This document shows positions 39,801 to 54,800 of a stretch of 64,000 nt of DNA, piece by piece (within the stretch, counting starts at the first letter, position 1; each line of letters opens with the position of its first letter). Below the pieces are notes generated by a model that saw only the letters and a program-made list of their open reading frames with translations, had not been told where the DNA came from and did no database searches. Origin of the DNA: Spodoptera frugiperda (taxonomy: Eukaryota > Arthropoda > Insecta > Lepidoptera > Noctuidae); assembly GCF_023101765.2 (NCBI RefSeq), contig NC_064215.1:3906001-3970000 (forward strand), in the 5' to 3' direction. The translations under genes were made by a program, and so were the position numbers.

Positions 39801-42800
39801 CCGACGTAGAACATAAATTTCAATTAAGTCAAATTAGGATCTCCTTAACTCGATATAGCGTAGGACGCGTTATTTATTCGTGTTAAGTATTTTTAAGTAG
39901 TTGGCTAGAGTTTTAACGTTTTCGTTGAAGAAATTTACACAGAAAAAGATATTAAACGAAGGAAATGAGTGGAGGACACGCGATAAGAAAATAAGTTACA
40001 TCAAGTTGAACGGAAACCGATACTCGAGTACGTACAAAATGGTGTTGAATAATTACGTGGATGAGGATGACGAAAATGAGAACTCACTTACTCAATGAAA
40101 CTTGCTGATAACCCGACAAATTAATTGGGCTGACACGTTGGCGTAGTACCTATGTAAACAACGTGATAACTGACTGTTGAGCACGAGGTGTAGAAGACGT
40201 ATGTTGTATTGTGTTGATAGCAATATTGAAACTAGAATTGCACCTGTCGTTTGACAGTACAATTATTCTATTGCACGAGGCTAACAAAATAACAGGCAAA
40301 AACTATGTTCTGTCGTATTAGTTAAACAACAGGAAAAAAATATGACTATGATGTTATGACGACAAATTAATTAGGGATAAACGGTGTCATGTACTATTGT
40401 AGCAACATTACTAACGCGTAATTACTAATATATGTGTAAGAATCTCGTCATCTGCAGACAATATGTTTGTATTTCACACGCGTTCATTCGCACCACTTTC
40501 CGTTTCACACATATACTATGTTTCTGTAACGTATAATACAACTAGAGTTAGATAATACGCCTCTTTACTGTCATACTCCTCTTGTTCCAAACTGATGTTT
40601 CGTGATAACTTTGATAGATTGCCCAGATAACCATCGGTATGTTTTAAGTCTTAAAATATCGCTCGCAATTACGCAATGGTAACGTATACTCGTTAGAAAT
40701 GAAGTAATTAATATCTAAGCAAGTTGTAAACTGTGTTAATGTGTGATGGGTGTTTGAGATGCGGAAATTATTTTTTAAAGTATTATGTGGTTATGATGAG
40801 ACAAGTTTATCTGTCTCTGGGAAGTTAGTGAAAACAGTCGTAATAAACCAGAGAAGGTTTGTTTCTACTATCGTATTGGCTGGAAATAATAATTGTGCTT
40901 TCGATAGTATTGATCTCGAAACTCGTCAAACACTAGGAAAAGTAAATTGGAATCGAGCTGACCAGAAATCTACAGGAGTTTGAAAATTGATCGTATACCA
41001 GTTTCCTTTTGCATACGTGACTGCTGACTTGTTCGCGCTGAGTTCCAGCAAAATTCCTGTATCAGTTGAACAGTTTCTCCATTCAAAATCTCCAGTAGCT
41101 TAGTGTTGATTGTATGCAGTACGTGACAATGGACTCGCCCACTACTTATTACACGAGACTAATTACGTAAAACGGAAATTGAGGTAACCAGACACCTGTA
41201 TCTGTCTGTCTTTTTGGAGAAGTACATGATGGTATAGATGTAGAAAACGTTAGTCAGTCAGATGAACATAATCTATTATTTTAGCAACATGCATGAGTAA
41301 AAGCAGATAGATTTTATTAATGTCCGGAAAACACTGGTTTATATGCTAGTTTATCAAAGAAAGATTACTTGGGAAAGCCCAAATAATCTTTTTTAAAAGA
41401 TATTGAACTTAATTCCCAAAAGCAATAAGTTTAAAATCTAACTAAGAAATACAGATTAGGGTAGCTTCAAGTACTGTTATCTACCTCTTCTCAATAGTAT
41501 AGAATTTACGCGAATCAGCAAAAATATAGACAAGCCCGTGTCAACACAATCACGCGAGATATTTCGCTAGGTTCCTGTTATCCTTGGCACGGTTCTGGAC
41601 CACCCACGTAGCCTCCCACTGCACGCGAGAAATATACTCGCAGCCATTGTTTCGTACTTGAATACTAAGCAGATTTAGACCGTTTAGGTACGCTAGTAGA
41701 ACTTACGAAGCAGGTTTTGTGAAATCTGAAGCGAGATTTTATGGTGACTTTCATGGTGTGTAGGTGTTTGATAGCCATTTAAAAGGCTTGATTACTTTAA
41801 AAAAATAACTAAATTATAATGGTATATTCATAGATAGTTTACTCAATGTTTATCTTTATGTTTGTATTATACAAATTTGATATTGGTCCAAGATTATTAC
41901 CCTGTGGCACGCCAATTTTTTTTTTGTAGCGTAACTTTAAGTACCAGTTTTTCGGGTACTGTTTTAATAAATATCGTGATTGTTACTTGATATTAATGTA
42001 AATGAATGCGATCACGGTTCATAAAGCTTGACATAACAGTGCATTGTCCGAGTCTGTTGCTTCGAACTGGTCGGATAGTGGACACTTGACCTGCATGTTT
42101 ATCACGCTCCGACCACGCTCACGTTCCGCGCTTAGCAATGTTTGTAGAGAAACTTTACTGAGTAAATGTCATCGATTCAAGAAAATAATAGTGATTTAGA
42201 AAACATCAACTACGAAGGGCTTTTGATAATGACCACATTGCATTAACTAGGAAATGAGGGAAATCAAGTGCAGAGATAACATGAAAAACAATCAGTAAGA
42301 GATACGAAGAAGATGGTACTTGATACAGAATGAGATGAAAATATAGAACATAAATAAAAACATACTTTGATATACACAGAAGGAGATAGGAAAGGAACTC
42401 TTCTTACTAAAGATATTGAATATATTCAGTATACTACAAGTCTTTATATTATTGATCTTGAGCATTTAAGTATGTATATTGAACCCAACAGATGTGACCT
42501 TTTCCAATGAGACTCAGATACACATGAGACCACGGAAATATAAAAACAAGTAACTTTATCTTCATTTTAAAAGAGTTCAGTGTTAAAATTCAGATTTATC
42601 TGTAGCTGGCCTTTAACAATAATAGCCACTGTTATCATGGTGCGCGTGAGTTTGACGTGCGTGATCATACTCGATCATTCTTCTTTATACAAACAAAAGA
42701 TTAACTCAGTTCCGAGGTGAATCTGTTGACTAGGTTTATGAAGATATATTAAAATTTTTGTTATGAGTAACATTTAAAAAAAGTGTCGCAGTAAAGTATT

Positions 42801-45800
42801 GATGTCCAGATGTGACTTACCAGTAGAGCTTGCTGCTGTTATGGTGGTCTTGTTGTTAAAGAGTTTAAATTTTTAAAGTCATATATTGATATCTATCTAG
42901 ATGCAGCAGTTGTGTTTGATTGAGGAAATACTCAGTTTATGGCTATAAAGTGAGCCCTTGATAGAGAAATTCATAAGGAATAGTGATTTTATGCAACAAT
43001 TGGATGAAAATGAGGTAACTGTAGCAGCTGCAAAAATATACTCAAATAAATCTGAGAATGCTTAAGCAGATAAATAGAATCAAGATACGGGACAGCCAAC
43101 ATCCACACTCAAATAGAGTAGCGTAGGCTTAAATGGAATTGATAATAGTCCCCTCGTACAAGACCAGTAGATATTATGCAAAATTCAATGGCGTACAGTT
43201 TCTCCAAGACTTATTGTCTGGTGTATTACGAGACATACTATGAAAGCCACCTGTCCAAAAGGATTAAGACCTTAATATTTAGAAAATAGGGTTTGAAACG
43301 GCTTGTTGTTAACAGCAGTTTGTTGAGGCTTGAAATTGAATGGTACACTCGCCTACGTTCGAGCTCATTTTGCAGAATCCCTTGTGTCCATGTCCATGTT
43401 TTGTTCATCAACGTTAGGGAGACAGGAGACGTGTACATGATCTTTCTCATTTTCATCTTTATTATCAAAGTATTTAGGGTGCTTTTCTTTTGTTTTTTCG
43501 ACTGCTGTTAGGACGTTATTGATGTGAAATGTTTTGAGCTAGTACAAAGGTTTGTATTTATTAAAAAAATATAGTAAGTAAAGCTAGTTTTGCGTTGCGA
43601 ATCGATGAGTGACAAGTTTGGTATGCTACGGTTATCAGACATAGTTCACTAGATAACAGGTAGGTAAGTACATATACTAAAAGGTATTGTTTGTAGAAAC
43701 TGTTTAGGTAACGCCTTGGTATGTTATGTAATACATATAATATATGTTATTTAATTCTAAAGCTTTATGAAGATTAAATAGTATTTTTAATGCTACGGGG
43801 TGTTATGTAGGCTTGATTAGTAAGAGTGATTCTGAATACAATTTTCAATTCGAAATATTCGTTTTAATATGGGATTGGAAATAGATTGAATCGCCAATCT
43901 TGAACCACATATGTAATAGAGTTAACGAGTTTTGATGATATTGAATAATATTATAAGACGCATTTAATGGAATTATCTAGAAGATTAGATAATATTTAAA
44001 AATGATACAGGAAAGCGAATTGAGTCATACAGTATCATACATATCCTGCTAGTCAAGTTTATGTTTACATCGACGCCATATTTGGCTGCAAAAGCTCATA
44101 TCTGTTTAATATTTACACAAGGATTCTAATTTTAAATTAATCATATATCGCTTCGGCGGGGCACGCATCTGACCGGAAGTGGCGTATGCGCAGCTGAGGG
44201 ACCGTTTCCGCCGTCCATTACTGTCGCACTAGGTAAGACTATTAAATGAAGCGGCACGAGCATTGTTCCGACCTCTTCCTTTGGTAATATACAATACAAT
44301 ACTTTAATGGGGTCGTTGAACAGAGATATAGTACTTATGGACTGTAATTATATTCAAAAGTTGGCCGGAGAAAATACATATAGGAATTTCGAATTTTGAT
44401 TTAGTTGAAGTTCATGTCCTTTTGTGTTGAAGATTTTTTTTTGAGTGGGGAAAATCATCCAATGACTTCTCCCGTCTTGAGCGAGGCGAGGAGTGTCAGA
44501 CTCTTACTGACTAAAAACCACCCTATTCCTACTCCTGCTTTTCGAGCCGGAGCCCCGATAAACCCCTTAGGTAGTCCGCACCTCCGGATATGAGATGAAG
44601 GTGGCTTAAAGATCATGTTTAAGAATGACATAAAATTATAATGACATTCATGTCTCTTAATATTTATAACCCTAAAGATTTGAAGGAATTATAGGGATTT
44701 TTAAAGATATAGATTAGTCAGGATGACTTAAGTGGACCTCCACAGTTTATATAATTACTAAAATAGGAAACCTACTTCTAAAATGTTTCAAACAAAGAAA
44801 TAATTTCTTTTGCTCCATAAAAAATAAACAAACCCTGATGTCAGTCAGCCAGCTTTAAATATTGCAAGCGAATTATATTTTAAATTTGGAATTGGCTGCA
44901 AGCCAGCATGACCTTGCATCGATGGGAATAGATCATGACTAAAACCAAAATTGCGTGCAAAAAGCTGACGCCATTTTTAAAAAGTATATTCCCGGTAATT
45001 ATTTATATGAAAGTGTTAAAATACATGATTTTATATTAGGTTTTTTGGAAAGTGTCGAAAATAAGAAATACATAATTGTTTTAGGTTTTATTTTGGCTGC
45101 ACAAAAGACCAATCTAGTTGGGATGGATGATATTTATTTTTTAAGTGTTTGTCTTAAATTTTTCATGATTTCATTCTGTCTCAAAGGAAATAAGTAGATA
45201 TCTGGTGCATAGATATATTATATCTACTTTCTTTAAGCGACAACGTTGTAACTATATGTACTTACGTAGGTATATTATTTTTTCTGCGATTAGCGACCAT
45301 GTAGATATTTGTTTTTATACGAATACTCGTGTGAATTATTTTCCTCATAACTTGATTAGGAAATCATACAATCATAATCATAATATTTATTATGTAGGTA
45401 CCTATAATAGTCCTATCAATACTTATATACTAGGTATCGGATTATTACATGATATTTTGTTATGATTTCCCTGAAGTTTTTTCGAATCATGTTGGATTAT
45501 TAGTCAGCGTGTGCGATTGTTATGTTGTAACAATAAATCAATTATTAGGTAAACTTATTTGCGTAAACAAAATTATCAAATAAAATGCGTCACAACTATA
45601 ATATAGAAATATTGTTTCCTGTAATGTTAATTTCATAGGATTTGGATGGTTAATATTAGGAATTTTGTTTCTAATTATTTACTTCCTATAAGATTCGGAT
45701 CTATTTATGTGAATTGCAGAAGTTTAATAAAAGCCAGTAACGAATCATCCAAATCACACTAATATTATAAATGTGAAATTTTGTTTTTTTAATGTTTGTC

Positions 45801-48800
45801 TATCAATCACGCTGAAGGTATTTTGTATAAGTACAGACTATGAGCTCTTTATTTAATCCACGGGAACACGTGACAGAAGCTAGTACATAATAAAAGTTAT
45901 TTAATAAGGAGAATGGTAATTAAACAAATAACACTTACAGACAATACGCATACTCGCTTAATGCTATTTGCATCCCACTACAACAGCAATCGTGCAGTGT
46001 AAAACGCAAATCGATTTTCTCTTCATTTTCATAAAAATATCTTCACGTTAATTCACAAAAAGTCACGTAATAATTAGTCATTGCAATGAATCTTTGAGTT
46101 TTTCAGAAAGGAAGTTGTAATAACTAATAAGACTCGTCAATAAGTCTATAAACTCAAATTATTCATAAAACTATGACATGTTTGATGACATAGTCGATTA
46201 ATTTCTCACTACACGTTACAATTTTCCGAGAAAATTGACTCCGTAATAGTCCTGCATGAATGGGTGCGCGTGATTCATTTGTTTGTTTGTAGGTACTTCA
46301 TTTTTATAGCATAGTAAAGTAATGTGTACATGGATAGTACATGGGTAGTGATAATTAGTACGTACATATGACGTGTTTTATGACACTAGCAGTTATGTTT
46401 ATAAGATGTTTTTGTTATATTTTTACTGGAGTTATGTAGAAGGTCTCATGTCTACGACAGTGGGGACAGTTAGTTGTAATTCCTTAGGCGAGGTAGGAAG
46501 TCTAATGTCCGAATACTCAAACGCTAATCAATTTTAAGACGCCGTCAAGACTAGTTCTGTCTCTACCATTTTTTATAAAATGACAGAGATAGCAAGATAT
46601 TTAAGTACAACTTAAAATTGAGTAGCATTTCAGTATTCGGGCGTAAGAAAGTTTATATCCCCTTTGTAGGTTGTGGAGGACCAGGGATCCTAACTTAGGT
46701 AGGAAAATACTAGAAAATCTAGATAAAATAGGTGTAAGTGTCACTGTAGGATGTACCTAATGTAAGTTTGTTTCTGTGTTGTATCTTTGTACAGATGTTA
46801 ATAAATAGTGACAAAGATTGTGAATAATTTTCCAACTAAAATGTTTGGTGTTAAAGGGGTTTTTCATAACTTATCCTTCGTAATATTAGTCATATTTTTA
46901 TATTATGGGTGGTCGACATTTGTTTACCTAAATCAATCTTCATAATAAAGGTTTTTAAAGTTATCTTTGTATAAAACTATCTGTCTTTTAGATACTAAAA
47001 GAATATTGGTTTATAGTAGGTAAATGGTTTATTTCCGAGAGATGGCAGATAGGAAGGTCCCTACTTGCCTAATATGTTTATCAAAGATTACACTGATAAC
47101 GTCTTGTTTTTAGAATAAGATCGAAGTATCGCTACTAGATACAACACACGATATGATTCATAAAAAATGAACAGTGAACATAAAAGTGTTCCGTTCTGTT
47201 AACGATCATAAGGTACAATTAACAATAAATATCCTTAAGTACTTAAGAGTAAGGACCAATTTCAAATAAATAAGGAGACTAACCTTATAGTTGAGGCCTT
47301 GGACATCTTCCTCCAACGATACGTCGGAGTACATGTCGTCAGCTGGTTCCCCGCCTGAACCGCAGCCCGACGAGTTAAATGACGACGACCGGTATAATTG
47401 GCTGAAACAACGACACTCCTCATTATTAATTTATTAGACTAGCATCCGTTACTCAAATTGTACTCATTGAATTAAGTACTTAAATTGCAATAAGTTTGAA
47501 ATCTTTTAATAGTACTGGTAACGACATCTAGTGCGGTATTGCAAAAACATACAGCGCCATCTATGTTTCTTACGTACAACTTTAAATGTAATGTGATTGA
47601 CTGTAGTATTGTATAAGTATGGTAGATGGCGACATTGTCTATTGATGTTCTGTGTTCCACTAGATGGCGTTAGTAGGATGCGAAAACCGAGGTTTATTTC
47701 ATTTGAATTATTTGAATAAAAAATGGTAAATGATAAAAATAATTATATTAACATACCTAGCTAAGACATTGGAGCCGATTTGTCGCTTCCCAGAGCTGAA
47801 ACAAATGAACATTAAAATTAGTAAAAAATACTTTAACTAAGGCAGTTTTTCTTTGGGATTTTCTTAGAAGAGCAAAAAAATAAATTATTGCTGTCGTAAA
47901 CCAGTTGCTAACGTATGAAAAAATGTGTTTTAATTGCTTTTGCTGCGAACATAGCTAATTACGGGCGTTAAATAGTTAATTAATTATATCTTTTTTCTCG
48001 ACAACAGTTACTACTATGTACTACGTAGGAATTCTAAGTACCTACTTAATTGTGTTACTACTTTTATACCAAGACATTTATTATCAAAACATTTCCCAAG
48101 CCTCTTAAAACATTTATCTTTGTGTATTAAAGGATGTTATTATTAATAATCGACCCTATTTTGTAACACACCCATCTTTTAAAGCAAGCGGATGTGTCGC
48201 CATGATTGAAATAACGGTCACAACTGTCAGTTCAGTTCTATCGTTCCTAATTTAAAAATTCGTACCTGTGTATACTTATTTAATTTATTAAGTAGTGAGT
48301 TAGTAAGCCACAGTCTACATTGGTAAGTATAAGTAATCACGGTAAAAGTATGCAGGCAGGTCCATAGCGTGGCACGAGTCTTGCATGGTAAGCGGGCCTA
48401 CATGATACATTACATAGCAATAGAATAACGAATAATTAGTTAATTATGTTGGTTAGACGCATGTCCGCTGTGTTAAAACGGTTTACGTTTTTCTGGGTTT
48501 AAGAAACTGTATTACAGTTAGATTGGATAATAGATACAAATTAAGGTGACCAAATGAAGTTTTTAAGTGTAGTATTTAAGTATATTTTCGATATTGCAAA
48601 AACCATGAAGGGCCATACATGACCAGTAAATATTCGTAAGATAGGCAGTTCCATTTGATTTGTAGCACTAAAAAATTTGGTTGTATATGTTCATCCAAGA
48701 GATTAATATCATGTCTACTCTTAAAAACCCTAAAGATCTAGAGTGAAAGGTTTCACATTGATATTCCAGAAGTTACCAATTTACTCAATAAAGAAGAAAC

Positions 48801-51800
48801 AGCTAACTTCGTGGCTCAACATCAGCATCGTGACAATAGCTGATAAATGCTAATGCTTAAACGAATAGCACCGCAATTAAGTGGAGTGGACGCATGTCCG
48901 GAATTCTTACCGCGCGGTAGAAAGAAGGAAATAGTTTAAAATGTATGTGGGTAATGCTCACCAAGCAATTAGTTCATAATGATCACCCCGACGTGTGCCA
49001 CTCTGCAAGTATTACGTGAGCACCATTGTGAGATTTTTTGTTGATTACGTTTTGATGCTAAATGACTAATGTCTTTAATTGTGCGGTAGGTGAGATAGTG
49101 TTATTGTATGTTTTACGTTGCCCTGTAAATGTGTGAGTTATTAGATATATAAGTTTTATTTAAACTTAATCGTAAGCAACTTTAGGGATTATTGGATAAT
49201 TTTTCTTCAGTCTTTCCTTTTGCTTAAAAGTGGATGGTAAAGATATCTATTAACCGAACGTGACCTAATTTTAGAGATAGTGCTACTAGTACTACCCATT
49301 CTAGCCATCAGACCACCACAGATGGGGCCCAGTAGGGTTATTCCAAAGCTGCGGACTACCTAGCGGTTTACCGGAGCTCCTGTTCGAAAAGTAGGAGTAG
49401 GAACGTGGTGGTTTTTAGTCAGTAATAGTCTGACATTTCCTCTCGCCTCGCCCATGGCGAGAGAAGTAATTGGATGATTTTTCCCCCTTAAAAAAAACGA
49501 ATCCTGGCTTTCTCTAAGAGGCTGGAAATAGTAGGCTGTCTTTCTTCGTTTGTCCTCTTTCTGTACCTAATTTGAAGGGCTTTCAGGCCGTCCAGTATCC
49601 TAAGCTGGTTAGCTATGCTTTTGCTTAAACAAAAAATCGTCCTGTTATTTACTTTAGATTTTCTCTACAAATCCACCTTCCACAGTCTTCTAGAACCAAT
49701 TCAACATGTTACCTTAATAGGTAAGTACCTACTCTCTTGGATCGCTGTGTTTATAAAAACTGCTCCGAATACTTCATCTATTGTTAACTTGTATGTCATT
49801 ACTACCAGTTTTTGCATTGAATATGTGCGAGGTCAAATTAAATTATGATTTGCCTTATTACGCTTTTTAGGTTACTTCGTTTTTAGACTACTTCTTAGAT
49901 CTTGTGGGCGTAAGTGAGACTAGGAGGCCGTCTTCTGCGCCATTCTAGGTCCATCTAAGATGATTCTTTTTTTTTGGAATAAGCCGGTGAACGAGCAGAC
50001 GGATCAACTGATGGTAAGCAATCGCCGCCGCCCATGGATACTTGAAATACCAGAGACGTTACAAGTGCATTGCTGCCTTTTGAGGGTTAGGAATTTTTGG
50101 CTTGTTTGGGAATCTGGAATTGTGAAGTAATTGGACTTTTATTTTGAAAGTAAATCAAATATTCTTAATGGTTTATCCATGAATTAAAATTGAATTGAAT
50201 CTTACAGCAATGTAACCAAACTCGTGTTTTAAGAGGCCATGTTTTCTTAATCTACCAATCCGAAGCATTCATAATCGCAAGTTAACATGACAGACAATTT
50301 GCATTGAACGTCAAAATAAAACCTCTTTATTAACGGTTTTAACTTGAGCTGACGTATTTCCGTTTCCTTTAAAGACACGTGCAGTTGGCACATAACTTTA
50401 ATAAAATTTAATTACTCAGTTAGTTAATAGTTTTAGTTTTACAGTTAAAATAATAATTTTGAATGGTATATTGACCTTCTGTAACGCAGTTTGCATCATG
50501 TAGGTCACGCGTCGGCTCTAGTGCAGGTCGGTAGCAATTTTGGACAGTATTGTTTTGAAACACTAAGCATGATAGTCAATAATTATGAAAATTAGATTGC
50601 AAATCATGTTTTAGCTAATGGAGCAATGAAAGAATAAATTTTCCGGCATTTAGGTAGCGTTGTCCACTAATTACATTCCAGTTCTTTAAAGGGGAAAATC
50701 GTCCAGAGTCTTCTGCGACTCTTCAAACTCTTACTGACTAAAAACCACCCTGTTTCTATTCCTGCTTTTCGAGTCGGGGTCCCGGTAAACCCGCTAGGTA
50801 GTCTGCAGCTTCGGAATTACATTCCTGTTTCTAGGATTTCGTATGTGTTTTCTAAAGATTTATATTGTAAACGGAAAACTAACCAAAATTTTGTATGAAT
50901 AAGATGTTACGTACCGGAGAAAGCGTAGTTGTAATACAATACAGCATGTTTGGTTTCGAAAGGGTAAGCAAATGTGTTAATTTTAAGTAATAAACCCTTT
51001 TATTAATCTCACCATGAGATAAAGTGCTCTTTTGACACATTACTTTAAAACTATACTTATCGATTTGGTAGCATTGATTTAAAAACTATGGCGTTAGGAC
51101 TCCTGGGTGATACAAAGCAAGAAGGTCTTGAAACTGATAAGACGACGTTTGATAAGGGAAAAAAATAAAAACCTACACTGTGCCGACCCAAAGTAACATA
51201 GAATAAAGACAGGAAGATAAAGATATGAACTTCTGAGCAAAACCCCAAGATTTCAACGACATCAAAGTGCTATAATACAATAATCTAACACCTAACTTTC
51301 TAGGCATTAGGGGAGCATAAAGTATCATGCACCAGCTCACGATTACCATGGTTTGTCAAGTGTATCATAATGCAAGCCAGGGGCCTTAGTCTGCTATTAC
51401 AATTGTGTCAGAATGGTCGATCACTGATCAGTGCGAGAGGGACGGAGCTATACAACCTACATAGCTCCGTCCCTCTCGCACTGCTCACACAATTGTAATA
51501 GCAGACTAAGGCCCCAGGACGTCCGTGGGGAGTGCTGGAGAAATCAGTGGACAAATGAGACACGGGTGCGCGTACGCCGTGAAATTGTGTAAGAAAGTGA
51601 CGACTGGCCTACCAACGTACGGTCCGTAATGGTCTACAATTGGATACTGATATAGAAATACGATCGTATTGCTAGATTGCGACGTACCTACTTATGTTCG
51701 AGAAAAATAATGGAAAGGATTGTTTTTGAGGGGGCAGGTCATCAAATGGCATTTCTCGCATGGGGTGAGGCGAGAGTGAGTGTCAGACCCTTACTGACTA

Positions 51801-54800
51801 AAAACCAACTCATTTCAAGTCCTACTTTAAGCTGGACTCTCGTCCCCAAAAAGGACTTGTGATGGGAAAGACTAAATTCTCTTTTATTCCAAAAATGAAG
51901 TTCAAGTAAAACTGGAGCATCGTCTGCTAAAAAGACTTGTGATGGGAAAGACTAAATTCTCTTTTATTCAAGAAATCAAGGTCTATTGTCACGCAGTGGT
52001 AAAAATTTTGGATTCCGAACATACAATTTCGAAATAGGTGTTAAGATGAGTCCAATTAAAACTAACGACAGGAGGCAATTAGCAATTTGTATCGCCTTTT
52101 TAGACATTTTTAGCCACCGTATTGCATGTTTGTGACGAATTGACAGCAACGTCATGCCACATTAAATTAAATGGCGCGTCTTATAAGTACAATCTTTTTT
52201 TTTTTTGGGGAAAATCATCCAATGACTTCTCTCGCCTTGGGCGAAGCAAGAGGGAGTGTCAGATTCTTACTGACTAAAAACCACCCCGTTCCTACTCCTG
52301 CTTTTCGAGCCGGAGCCCCGGTAAACTTGCTAGGTAGTCCGCAGCTCCAGGTACAATCCTAGGATGCCTATATGCAAAAGTAATCGTTGAATTTAAAGGT
52401 TGTGTAACCACTGAACATAATCAGTTAAACACGCACTATTCATGTTTTTCTCTAATTATCTTTTGTTATGTAACGGTTAATTTTCGTGGCTAAACGTAAA
52501 TATACGCTGTATGTATGTTTGTTAGTGTAATAATTACATGTACTTATATAACAAGTATAACATTGGTTCCTGTTATCTAAACTTGATTAAGTGACTGGTA
52601 CCGTTTTGTTAACTGTCAAAAAATTGCTTATTAATGAAGCTAGTTTTGTTTGACTGTTGCGTAGCCGTGTCTATCTCATTAACTACTGTACGGGTTTTCA
52701 TACAATTTTCACCACTGTATAGAGTGATTCATGCTTGGTCATTTAATTTAAGTTTAGTGTTATTTGACAGCCTTGAGAAGCCATGTCAAATTGCTACATT
52801 TTGCATACCTATACAAATTTAAAAAGAAATTGATTTTATAAAAAATCCGTTTCATTTTGTTCAGGTTTTGTAATATGTTACCGTTTAGTCATACTTTTGG
52901 TTTCTTATCACCAACGCAGCAACTGTAAAACCTTATTGGGTATGTAGCCACTACAAAATGTCTATTGGGGCCTGCCTATATTAGCCCCAGAATTTCTCAA
53001 TGTAAAATTTTTGGTGTGTGACGTATTCCCGTAGTTTAGATATAAACTAGTTATTATTTATTAAAGAACAATAATTGTACTATAATATAAGCAGTATGAT
53101 TACTTCTGGGTCGTAACATTCCATTTAATCAGTAACTATAAGCAGGTGCTTATGTTTTAAATGAATAAAAGCACGTCTCAGTGCACCACGTGCACTTTAA
53201 ATATTACTGGTGACCTTTTCAAATCGAAGAAGTTTAGTTAAGTATCTTCCTCTTCCTCACTAGGTAACCTATAGAAAATACATAATGTCAAAGTTCTCCT
53301 TGAAACAAACTTATAGCATTCGTCTTTGCTATAATTTGTAGGCATTCATGACTAATGTGAAGCGTGAGGTTACAATTTTGAAGGCTTCACAAATCGTCGA
53401 GGTGGTACTTACCTATGTAATGTAGTCACACGAAAAGGTACATGAACATTTCGTAATACATAATTTGTGGGAAGATTTCGTTGCACAATGCCTACCGTGA
53501 AAATTTTTCGGTTAAATTGGAGTTTTAAGGTCGTGTACCTACTGTTGACGTTATAAAGTTTAAAGACGCTTTAGCTAGTTTTGTTAGGTCTGTGGTTAAT
53601 CTCTTTGCTATGTAGATTTTTATTTACGAGTTTTAATGCCGGACTCAGAGACATTTAATCTATTCTTTAGTAACGATTTTGTTTCGAAAACAATTGCTAG
53701 GGTTAAGTAAGGGCTTTAAGGAACATTGAGAGAACTACAGTTACGAAATACCTAACTTGTTTTACAAAGAAAAATAAAAATGCAAAGCCAATCGGATATT
53801 GCAAGAATGTATGGGTTATCAAAATGGTGACTAATGCGTTGAAAATGCATGGCGTCATGCTTGATTTTAGGCTGAGGTAGGTATAAATTATATAAGTTAA
53901 GTATTTATAAGCCTTTTTGCCTGTTAGATATATATTATTTATTATACCTACTTACTACTACATTCAGAAACATTTCATGATTACTTAAACTATTCCTCAG
54001 TAACGATTTTGTATCGAAAACACCTACTAATGACTGGGTTTAGTTACTATTAAATGACTGAGTAAAAGACTAGTTAGTCCCCAGCTAGCCCTCCAGTTGG
54101 GATGAGTGACGATATCCACAAAGTGGTTATATACAAAGGGCTGATCAATTTGGAGAGGTTATAATGTCTAGCTGTGGAAGATAACGGACTGATGAGCCAT
54201 GCTTTGGTACAAATGGGCCGGCGCGACCGGAGTGATACTGCGGCCTCACAGAAAACCAATGTGAAACAATTGTGGCGGCGGCGATTGCATACCATCAGCT
54301 GATACGTATGCTCGTTTACTGGCTTATACTATAAAAAAAGATGATTCCTGGTATAGAATTCTAGATTCCAACTATTGAAACTACTAATAAGATAAGCAAA
54401 TACTAGCGAAAAGGAATCTGAACAACACATAATTTTCTCACCACCGAAACAAGACAGCTAGGCGAAAATGTCACAATATCAAGATAAGCAGACTGTCCTC
54501 GAGAAACCAATTGCGACCAACACCTACGTTGTATTATAAACAAACGCCAAAAAAGTAAATTGTTGCCGTAATCGCCCGTCGCCAGCGCCAGTGGCAATGA
54601 ACACTCCAATTCACTCGTAGAACGGACTGACAATTTGTAGATAGGTACTTATTTGTGTCAACTGTTTTGTTCCGGGAACATTTTGAAGATAAATTAAGAT
54701 ATGCTGGCTGTGGTACTGGTGTAGGAAATTGGACACCCTATTGTTAAGGACCAATGGTACAGGTAATAAGGTCGATAAGTAGATGTAGGCACCGTTAGAT

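Larger units (their letters stand above)
34756..47283 (-). other. nuf large intron, 5' half
   Basis: About 12.5 kb, AT-rich. Holds the GC-rich island near 35254-35420, a direct repeat at 37970-38052, SINE-like family A at 44435-44590, a Helitron-like element at 45754-45883 and a MITE at 46509-46640. Small GC-richer pockets lie at about 41560-41640 and 44150-44230. A coding-like plus-strand stretch at 35756-36070 is noted separately. The rest shows nothing I can name. Confidence 0.6.

Noticed and set aside
52960..53040. GGGGCCTGCCTATATTAGCC as a second LINE tail
   Set aside because: Only a short match to the tail seen at 26797, and the GATGATGA run is missing.
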